A stretch of DNA of 5,801 nucleotides. Source: Spirochaetaceae bacterium (GTDB lineage Bacteria > Spirochaetota > Spirochaetia > SZUA-6 > Fen-1364). Both the position numbers and the translations under genes were made by a program. Each line of letters begins with the position of its first letter. Position 1 is the first letter of the stretch. This document shows, one piece after another, positions 1-3,672 of this stretch. The stretch lies in assembly GCA_003170115.1 (NCBI GenBank), contig PMZS01000070.1, positions 1-5,801 of the forward strand, written 5' to 3'. A model generated the notes under the pieces. The model searched no databases, had not been told where the DNA came from, and worked only from the letters and a program-made list of their open reading frames with translations.

Positions 1-40
1 GACCTCAAATTTAGAATTGCTGGAACTCCCCGGCTCATGC

Positions 41-116
41 TTCCCAACTGCTCACCCTGACGCTAATATATCAGTGAGAGATAGCTTAGTCAGCCAAGGT
101 CAGGCATTCCCAACTG
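41..116. repeat. 10-bp direct repeat flanking a hairpin
   Basis: TTCCCAACTG occurs at 41-50 and again at 107-116, 66 bp apart. The two copies bracket the imperfect hairpin at 57-93. The copies do not match the integron attC core consensus, because the base before CCCAAC is T rather than a purine. With only two copies this is not a CRISPR array. It could be a protein-binding pair or the remnant of a small mobile repeat; function unknown. Confidence 0.4.
57..93. other. imperfect inverted repeat / hairpin
   Basis: Complementary blocks pair symmetrically: CTGA (57-60) with TCAG (90-93), CTAA (63-66) with TTAG (86-89), and TATC (69-72) with GATA (80-83). A CG bulge (61-62), a TA/GC internal mismatch and a 7-base loop (73-79) interrupt the helix. 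That is 12 base pairs in one arm-to-arm structure. No T-run follows, so it is not an intrinsic terminator. It could be a cruciform or operator site, or part of a structured RNA. Confidence 0.4.
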
Positions 117-195
117 TTCCAATACAAAAATCTAGCCCCATATCAGGGCATTCTCAGCCGATATTCCAGTAGTATCCCCTATCTCCATCTATTGA

Positions 196-311
196 TTTTG
201 GGGTCGCAAGGCGGCTGGTCACAATCCGGTGTACCGGGAATGGCTTCCTTATCGGTTGAAAAGTGCAAGCCCCGGAAGTAGTCTAAGCCTTTCAGGGATA
301 AGGCAAAGGAG
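196..311 (+). promoter_or_regulatory. candidate structured 5' leader (riboswitch-like)
   Basis: The sequence shows a closing helix 196-203/270-277 (8 bp, two of them G-U), extended after an internal loop by GCA 206-208 with TGC 264-266. Inside it is a small hairpin CCGG 226-229/234-237. CCTTATC 247-253, inside this domain, is perfectly complementary to GATAAGG 297-303 outside it, which would form a pseudoknot. At the 3' end two helices exclude each other: GCCTT 287-291 with AAGGC 300-304, or CCTTT 288-292 with AAAGG 305-309. The second covers the Shine-Dalgarno AAAGGAG (305-311), while the pseudoknot competes with the first. This is the logic of a translational switch. I do not recognise a known riboswitch class, and the structure is read by eye only. 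Confidence 0.35.
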
Positions 312-322
312 ATCTATCATGA

Positions 323-424
323 ATGACGCACAACGGTGACCTTTCCCGCGTGGTAGATTCTATGAAGAAATGGCAAGGGGTTGTCCCTGTCTGTGCGGGA
401 GACGTTCGAGAGGGGATCCGGTGA
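323..424 (+). CDS. possible 33-aa small protein or leader ORF
   Basis: Not recognised. An ATG at 323 opens a 33-codon frame whose TGA (422-424) overlaps the ATG of the next gene as TGATG, a typical translational-coupling junction. The Shine-Dalgarno AAAGGAG (305-311) is 11 bases from this ATG. It is only 7 bases from another ATG at 319, which encodes just MNDAQR before TGA at 337-339; the two starts interlock as ATGAATGA. The peptide has mixed composition (start MTHNGDLSRV) with no membrane segment. Support is the junction and the Shine-Dalgarno only. It could be a leader ORF that controls the following gene, or chance. Confidence 0.35.
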   Translation: MTHNGDLSRVVDSMKKWQGVVPVCAGDVREGIR

Positions 425-720
425 TGCGCAATATCAAAAAGCCTGAGGATTCACAAGACGTTCAGGACGAGGCCTTTCTGCGGCAACACTCACCGCATCC
501 AAGTTGCGCTACGATGAGTCTCGACCAGGTGCGCGAGAAGCTCGTCAAGGAGCTGGAGCTCGCCCAGGCTGGAGCCGAAGCGGGAGACCAGGTGGCGCGC
601 GCCTTCTCCCTGGGAGGCGCTGCGGCGCTACGGGACGCGCTGAAACTTATCGACCAGGTCCTACCAGAACAGCAAGCCGCACGGATCAAGGCGGCGGCGA
701 GCGGCAAGGGGCAGAAGTGA
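424..720 (+). CDS. hypothetical 98-aa helical protein
   Basis: I do not recognise a family. ATG 424 is chosen because AGAGGGG (409-415) sits 8 bases upstream; GTG 421 is an in-frame alternative directly before it. The first 30 residues are polar and probably disordered (charged residues, QHSPHPS). Residues 31-92 look like two or three amphipathic helices rich in Ala, Leu, Glu and Lys (for example VREKLVKELELAQAG and AALRDALKLIDQVL), followed by a basic tail ending GKGQK. There is no signal peptide, membrane segment or catalytic motif. Its stop overlaps the next start as GTGA, so the two products were probably made together and may interact (inference). An internal ATG at 514 lacks a Shine-Dalgarno site. 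Confidence 0.6.
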   Translation: MRNIKKPEDSQDVQDEAFLRQHSPHPSCATMSLDQVREKLVKELELAQAGAEAGDQVARAFSLGGAAALRDALKLIDQVLPEQQAARIKAAASGKGQK

Positions 721-875
721 AACGGTCGTCCCTGGCGCGCGGGCAGCGCGTCTCTCTGCGCCGGATCCCCGGACAGGTCGTGGACGCTGCGGGCTACCAG
801 GTCGTGGTCGAGCTGGAGGACGGGCGGATCGAGCTCGTGCCCGAGAACCTGGAGAGCGTGAAAAGGAGGCCGTGA
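717..875 (+). CDS. hypothetical 52-aa small beta-rich protein
   Basis: A GTG start overlaps the previous stop (GTGA, 717-720), and AAGGGG (706-711) lies 5 bases upstream. That makes a strong coupled start, much better than longer in-frame starts inside the upstream gene. The 52-residue product is basic at the N-terminus, then alternates hydrophobic residues around turns: RGQRVSLRRIPGQVV, then YQVVVELEDGRIELV, then PENLE. This pattern suggests a small SH3/Tudor/KOW-like beta barrel, as in many small nucleic-acid or ribosome-associated proteins, but no family is identified. It is the last of the overlapping series; 57 bases separate it from the ankyrin gene and no terminator is visible between them. 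Confidence 0.6.
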   Translation: MKRSSLARGQRVSLRRIPGQVVDAAGYQVVVELEDGRIELVPENLESVKRRP

Positions 876-932
876 ATTGCAGGCCCGCCACTCGCGGCGT
901 CTGACGGCTGTTCCATGGAAAGAGGGGAAAAG

Positions 933-1418
933 GTGATAGACTTCTTTAAACTTGTAAGAACCGGAACGCCAGAGCAAGTACAAGCCGCAATCGATGAGGG
1001 CGCTGACGTGAAAGCTCGCAGCGCGCAGGGCTCTCCCACGCTGATGATAGCCGCAGAAAACCCGAACCCTGACGTAATCACCACCCTTCTGAAAGCAGGC
1101 GCGGATATCAGGGCTAGGGACAATGACCGTAAGACCTCGCTGATGTTTGCCGCCGGGTTCAACCAGAATCCTAAAGTGATCACCACGCTCCTGATGGCCG
1201 GCGCGGACCTTGAAGCTCAGGATACGAACGGCTCTACCCCTTTGATGCACGCTGCCTTGTTCAGCGATTGCCCTGAGGTGATCACAACGCTCCTGGATGC
1301 AGGCGCGGAGGTGAAAGCGAAAGACAATGAGGGAAAGACAGCCTATGATTACGTCCAAGTCAATGACAAGCTGAAAGGCACCGATGCCTATCGCCAGCTC
1401 AATAAAGCGTTAAAGTGA
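933..1418 (+). CDS. ankyrin-repeat protein, cytosolic
   Basis: A 161-aa protein built almost entirely of ankyrin repeats, a protein-protein interaction fold. Repeat turns are at residues 23-25 (GAD), 56-58 (GAD), 90-92 (GAD) and 124-126 (GAE), spaced 33-34 residues apart. Each is followed by the A-loop and a helix pair such as PDVITTLLKAGAD. A capping segment ends TDAYRQLNKALK. GTG 933 is preferred because AGAGGGG (921-927) lies 5 bases before it. The in-frame ATG at 915 would add six residues (MERGEK) but has no Shine-Dalgarno site. No signal peptide is visible, so it is probably cytosolic. The N-terminus (DFFKLVRTGTPEQVQAAI) and the C-terminal cap match those of the broken exported ankyrin gene at 3296-3633, so the two are paralogues. 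The binding partner is unknown. Confidence 0.9.
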   Translation: MIDFFKLVRTGTPEQVQAAIDEGADVKARSAQGSPTLMIAAENPNPDVITTLLKAGADIRARDNDRKTSLMFAAGFNQNPKVITTLLMAGADLEAQDTNGSTPLMHAALFSDCPEVITTLLDAGAEVKAKDNEGKTAYDYVQVNDKLKGTDAYRQLNKALK

Positions 1419-1426
1419 GAAGGAGA

Positions 1427-1450
1427 GGCAGGCTCAGCTATGGGGCTGCC
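1427..1450 (+). other. hairpin after ankyrin gene
   Basis: GGCAG (1427-1431) pairs with CTGCC (1446-1450) across a 14-base loop, starting 9 bases after the ankyrin stop. It is followed by AAAATG rather than a T-run, so it does not meet the criteria of an intrinsic terminator. At most it is an mRNA 3'-end stabiliser. Confidence 0.25.
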
Positions 1451-1487
1451 AAAATGAGGCGGGGGAGTTTCGCAGGGAGGTGAAAAC

Positions 1488-1637
1488 ATGCGGCAGGCCC
1501 GCCGGACGTCGCGCCAGGGCCCGCCACGGAGGGCCATGCTCGATAACGGGGGGATTATCGCGAGTTCTGCCGTATACTTTCACCACGCCGATACCACCCG
1601 AATACCGGAGATGGGTGTTGACTGGAGGATCGCTTAG
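1488..1637 (+). CDS. possible 49-aa small protein
   Basis: Not recognised. The reason to list it is an excellent Shine-Dalgarno (AGGGAGGTG, 1474-1482) placed 5-7 bases before ATG 1488. The 49-residue product has a very basic first third (MRQARRTSRQGPPRRA) and then a mixed segment (LDNGGIIASSAVYFHHADTT) ending in WRIA. There is no signal peptide or clear motif. It lies 69 bases after the ankyrin gene and ends 39 bases before the convergent gene on the minus strand. It could be the 5' remnant of a degraded gene or a true small protein; coding potential is not otherwise supported. Confidence 0.3.
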   Translation: MRQARRTSRQGPPRRAMLDNGGIIASSAVYFHHADTTRIPEMGVDWRIA

Positions 1638-1676
1638 TCTTCCAGGCTGTTTCCACCTCGGTCCAGGTTCTGAATG

Positions 1677-2081
1677 CTATTTTGCAAAGTGCCGTCTAAC
1701 TTTCGCTGCAATCTGGCGATCCGTCATTTTGTCGACTGTTTCAACCCCGGCGATGCGTCCGCCAAGGTCGATTCTTTTCAGGCGTTTCTTCAGTTCGCCC
1801 TTCGCCTCACCAGGACCGAATATCAGAATGGATTCCGCATCACGAATACTCGCAATGACCGCATCGTAGTAGATATTGAGATGTCCAGTAAAGGCTCGTT
1901 GTCGGCTATCATCTGCCGGTACCTGTTGTGGTTCATAGGGACCGGTATGGCGGGAACTTGGAGAACGACGGGCCTGTTTTTCAATCGCAGATATTACAAG
2001 TCCTATCTCTTCTCCTTTATTAGTGACAGCTACGACAATCGCTTTCTTATGGTCAATCCACAAACCCACTTTTGCTTTCAT
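1677..2081 (-). CDS. eRF1/Pelota-like (baeRF-type) conserved protein
   Basis: A 134-aa soluble protein. The start is ATG at 2081-2079 with AAGGAG (2093-2088) six bases upstream. The N-terminal strand MKAKVGLWIDHKKAIVVAV (1-19) leads to a polar linker (about 36-60), then a helix-rich segment (HLNIYYDAVIASIRDAE, 68-83), the strand-turn ILIFGPGEAKGELKKRL (85-101) and a final GRIAGVETVDKMTDRQIAAKV (108-128). I recall this type as a conserved, usually unnamed protein of environmental bacteria. Its GPGEAK segment and layout resemble the C-terminal domain of archaeo-eukaryotic release factor 1 and Pelota, as found in the bacterial baeRF group. Family placement is an inference; a ribosome or RNA role is possible but unproven. 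It diverges from the Hsp20 gene, 204 bp away, suggesting joint stress expression. Confidence 0.8.
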   Translation of the reverse strand: MKAKVGLWIDHKKAIVVAVTNKGEEIGLVISAIEKQARRSPSSRHTGPYEPQQVPADDSRQRAFTGHLNIYYDAVIASIRDAESILIFGPGEAKGELKKRLKRIDLGGRIAGVETVDKMTDRQIAAKVRRHFAK

Positions 2082-2174
2082 TGATTTCTCCTTCGCCTAA
2101 TACAACTCTATCAGAGCGGAATAATGGCCTGAACATTGTCCCAAACGAAAGCCATCCAAAACGCAGTATAACGC

Positions 2175-2206
2175 CCCAAGGACGGCCTAGAATAGTCGGT
2201 CTTGGG
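2175..2206. other. inverted repeat in divergent intergenic region
   Basis: CCCAAG (2175-2180) and CTTGGG (2201-2206) form an inverted repeat with 20 bases between the arms, centred in the 204-bp gap between the divergent eRF1-like and Hsp20 genes. It does not match the CIRCE operator of HrcA. It might be an operator or a transcript hairpin; there is no T-run after it on either strand. Confidence 0.25.
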
Positions 2207-2216
2207 CGGCCCGTGA

Positions 2217-2247
2217 CTCGAAGTTCCTACCTTTTTGTCCCCACCAT
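2217..2247 (+). promoter_or_regulatory. possible sigma-32-like promoter of the Hsp20 gene
   Basis: CTCGAA (2217-2222) and CCCCAC (2239-2244, continuing CAT) are each one mismatch from the proteobacterial heat-shock sigma factor boxes CTTGAA and CCCCAT, separated by 16 bases, the upper end of the usual range. Transcription would start near 2254, leaving about 32 bases before ATG 2286. A sigma-70 reading (TTGTCC 2235-2240, 17 bases, TACACA 2258-2263) is weaker. The match is suggestive only, and sigma-32 boxes apply to some phyla only. Confidence 0.3.
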
Positions 2248-2285
2248 GGTTACATTGTACACAGATCAAAAAGGAGGGTATTACA

Positions 2286-2630
2286 ATGCCCGAATCTAGA
2301 ATGAAGGTTGCGCCTGATACAGTCGCGTATGCTGATTCGGAGAACCGCAAGCTGATAGTGGAGTTCGCCATCCCAGGAGCGCCGGCGGATACCGTCGATG
2401 TCAAGATGCTGCAAGACAGCGTCCACCTGACAGCGCCAGCAAGAGACATCGAGTATGTTGCATCATTGGCTCTGGGTTGGGCGGTGAAACCTGACAAGGC
2501 CGAAGCGACCTATGAGCACGGCCTGCTTCGAATCGAGGTGCCCTTTAAAGACCCGATGGAAGATGCTGTGAAGGTCGCCATCAAGACTGGGGCTTTAGAA
2601 GCAAAGACGAAAAAAATCGCAGGCAAGTGA
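2286..2630 (+). CDS. Hsp20/alpha-crystallin family small heat-shock protein
   Basis: An ATP-independent holdase chaperone that binds unfolding proteins in the cytoplasm. ATG 2286 follows AAGGAGGG (2271-2278) with 7-base spacing, giving 114 aa; in-frame codons further upstream lack such a site. The alpha-crystallin domain spans about residues 12-88: a beta strand pair around RKLIVEFAIPGAPADTVDVK (22-40), a middle part shorter than usual, and the signature YEHGLLRIEVPF (76-87), matching the family's A-x-x-x-x-G-h-L motif. The N-terminal arm is only about 11 residues, short for the family. The usual C-terminal I-x-I/V anchor is not obvious; VKV (95-97) may replace it. A short arm and weak anchor suggest small oligomers (inference). 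Divergent to the eRF1-like gene. Confidence 0.92.
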   Translation: MPESRMKVAPDTVAYADSENRKLIVEFAIPGAPADTVDVKMLQDSVHLTAPARDIEYVASLALGWAVKPDKAEATYEHGLLRIEVPFKDPMEDAVKVAIKTGALEAKTKKIAGK

Positions 2631-2645
2631 CAAGCTAAGAGATGA

Positions 2646-2840
2646 GGGACCAGCGCGCCCCATCTTTGGGGGCATGGTGGCGTCATACCGCAGGCGCTCC
2701 CTTATGTCGGCGCATACGGTCACCTTACCAGCGTCTGTCGGGCTGCGAAGCTGTTTGGCGAAGGCCTGCCGTCGCACGCCTGGGGCACTTTTGTCCTAAG
2801 TGAGCTACGGTGCGCGGCCTGCCAGAAGAGGAAGTTGTGA
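2646..2840 (+). pseudogene. start-less open frame, possible gene remnant
   Basis: A 64-codon frame runs from just after an in-frame TGA (2643-2645) to TGA 2838-2840. It contains no ATG, GTG or TTG start. Its reading looks protein-like (GAYGHLTSVCRAAKLFGEG, then LSELRCAACQKRKL at the end, with a CxxC pair), and its stop overlaps the next ATG as TGATG. This could be the 3' remnant of a gene that lost its 5' part and was once coupled to the downstream gene. In GC-rich DNA a 195-base open frame can also arise by chance. A GCCCC/GGGGC hairpin (2657-2661/2669-2673) lies near its beginning. Confidence 0.2.
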
Positions 2841-3067
2841 TGTCAGAAGAAGAGGACCCTTGCGTTCGAAAGATCGCATTTCCGCCAGCAACATTGAAGC
2901 GTCTCGAACATGATGCCCAGGCATACAGGCGGAGCTTCAACGACCAGGTCATCTACGTGCTGACTGTAGGCCACCGTGAACTGGAGTATCGCCCGCCGTT
3001 TCCAAGGGCGGGACACAAACATCTGAAAGGGAGTACCGAGGTGGCCCGTGACGGGTCGGGCACTTGA
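2840..3067 (+). CDS. ribbon-helix-helix (Arc/MetJ-like) small protein
   Basis: A 75-aa protein. ATG 2840 has AGAGGAAG (2827-2834) five bases upstream; GTG 2837 directly before it is an alternative. After an acidic start (MSEEEDP), residues 9-44 follow the Arc-type pattern: a short strand CVRKIAF, helix A PATLKRLEHDAQAYRR, a Ser at the turn, and helix B FNDQVIYVLTVG. In this family the strand pair of a dimer binds DNA in the major groove. The tail (45-75) is Pro/Gly/Lys-rich and probably flexible. Such proteins are often antitoxins or autoregulators, but no toxin gene lies next to it in this window, so its target is unknown. Family assignment is by pattern only. Confidence 0.6.
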   Translation: MSEEEDPCVRKIAFPPATLKRLEHDAQAYRRSFNDQVIYVLTVGHRELEYRPPFPRAGHKHLKGSTEVARDGSGT

Positions 3068-3210
3068 TGCCAGGCACGCGAGTCCGGCACCTATCCCCGG
3101 CATCCTCAGTATAGACGTCCTCAATCCCCGATTCAAGATTCTATTTGCCGTTTGACCTTGGCCAACATGAGGGACTTGGCGGTCATACTAAATCCGCCCT
3201 CGCCGCCGCA

Positions 3211-3234
3211 GCCCCAGAGGCCGTGCTCCGGGGC
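3211..3234. other. hairpin between convergent genes
   Basis: GCCCC (3211-3215) pairs with GGGGC (3230-3234), and GAG (3217-3219) with CTC (3226-3228), around a 6-base loop and one A/C mismatch: 8 bp in all. It lies in the 228-bp gap between the RHH gene (plus) and the ankyrin pseudogene (minus), where transcripts converge. No T-run follows on either strand, so it is not a standard intrinsic terminator. The rest of this gap shows no gene I can support. Confidence 0.35.
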
Positions 3235-3295
3235 AAGCCACCTCTGTGACACGCCCATTATGAGCGCCGCACCGTGATTGAGAAGGACTCTTCGC

Positions 3296-3633
3296 TTACT
3301 TGGATGCTTTTTCGAATTGCTTAAGGGCGTCGGTGTCACTCAGATTCTGGTTGTATTTCGCGAAGTCCAAGGCTGAATATCCCTTCTTGTTTTTTGCCTT
3401 CGCATCCGCGCCAGCCTTCAGGAGCCAAATGATAACCTTAGGGTCCTGAGTCTTGCCGGCGGCGTCTATCAGTGCAGTCCCGCCGCATTCACGTCCGCAC
3501 CTTTGTCGAGAGCCGTTTGTACATCCTGGGGCATTCCGCTCGTTGCAAGGTCAAAGAAGTCCGTCTTCTGTGCGTGCGCCGAAGCCGCTAAGAAGACCAC
3601 AAAAACCACCGGAAGGACAATTCGCTTTTTCAC
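3296..3633 (-). pseudogene. frameshifted exported ankyrin-repeat protein
   Basis: The minus strand starts at GTG 3633-3631 with AGGAGG (3646-3641) 7 bases upstream. It encodes a clear signal peptide: KKR, a hydrophobic core IVLPVVFVVFLAAS, and an AHA cleavage site after residue 21. Then come DFFDLATSGMPQDVQTALDK and the first ankyrin turn GADVNA. At 3484-3481 the frame is lost and TGA at 3471-3469 ends the product at 54 residues. In another frame, from 3481, the protein continues as GTALIDAAGKTQDPKVI, a second GAD turn, and a cap ending TDALKQFEKASK, with stop TAA at 3298-3296. Two bases remain where the repeat needs about fifteen, so about 13 bp is missing. Intact, it would be a periplasmic or secreted protein of about 116 aa, paralogous to the gene at 933-1418. 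Confidence 0.85.
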
Positions 3634-3660
3634 TTTGTAGCCTCCTGAACCTTCGGGCGC

Positions 3661-3670
3661 TATTATATCA
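3661..3670. promoter_or_regulatory. shared symmetric -10 element, divergent promoter
   Basis: On the minus strand, positions 3670-3662 read TGATATAAT, a perfect extended -10 box. It predicts a start near 3655, about 20 bases before the Shine-Dalgarno and GTG of the ankyrin pseudogene. On the plus strand the overlapping hexamer TATTAT (3661-3666) is a good -10 box whose predicted start falls at about 3673, the A of the manB ATG. Neither strand has a clear -35 box. Bidirectional promoters with symmetric -10 elements are known in bacteria; use here is inferred. Confidence 0.55.
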
Positions 3671-3672
3671 GT

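Larger units (their letters stand above)
1..195. other. gene-free AT-richer stretch with hairpin and direct repeat
   Basis: I see no credible coding frame here on either strand. The stretch is visibly richer in A and T than the rest of the window. It holds a 10-bp direct repeat (41-50 and 107-116) and, between the two copies, a long imperfect inverted repeat (57-93, listed separately). Shorter echoes such as GCATTC recur at 104-109 and 149-154. I found no convincing sigma-70 promoter, although one for the downstream small-gene series should lie here or further upstream. Confidence 0.5.

Noticed and set aside
63..89. Resemblance to a tet operator (TATCAGTGA, GATAG)
   Set aside because: The spacing and symmetry differ from tetO, and no TetR-like gene is present. 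The hairpin explains the bases better.
504..716. Longer version of the 52-aa gene starting inside the 98-aa gene
   Set aside because: The extension is an Arg/Gly/Pro-rich out-of-frame reading of the upstream gene. The coupled GTG at 717 has a proper Shine-Dalgarno site.
462..1358. Long open frame on the minus strand opposite the small genes and the ankyrin gene
   Set aside because: It lies antisense to genes with good Shine-Dalgarno sites and clear ankyrin repeats. Its translation shows only low-order echoes of the repeat pattern, and no ribosome site supports it.
2094..2104. CIRCE/HrcA operator upstream of the stress genes
   Set aside because: Only a short CTCT/AGAG palindrome exists nearby (about 2106-2116). 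The TTAGCACTC-N9-GAGTGCTAA consensus is absent.
2657..2673. GCCCC/GGGGC hairpin as terminator of the Hsp20 gene
   Set aside because: Five base pairs with no following T-run; transcription could well continue into the RHH gene.
2674..2802. ATG-started 42-codon frame between Hsp20 and the RHH gene
   Set aside because: Arg/Ser/Cys-rich composition typical of a non-coding frame, with only a run of G rather than a Shine-Dalgarno before it.
3133..3339. Minus-strand 68-codon frame overlapping the end of the ankyrin pseudogene
   Set aside because: No Shine-Dalgarno at any start, no recognisable domain, and its first part is the ankyrin coding sequence read in a wrong frame.
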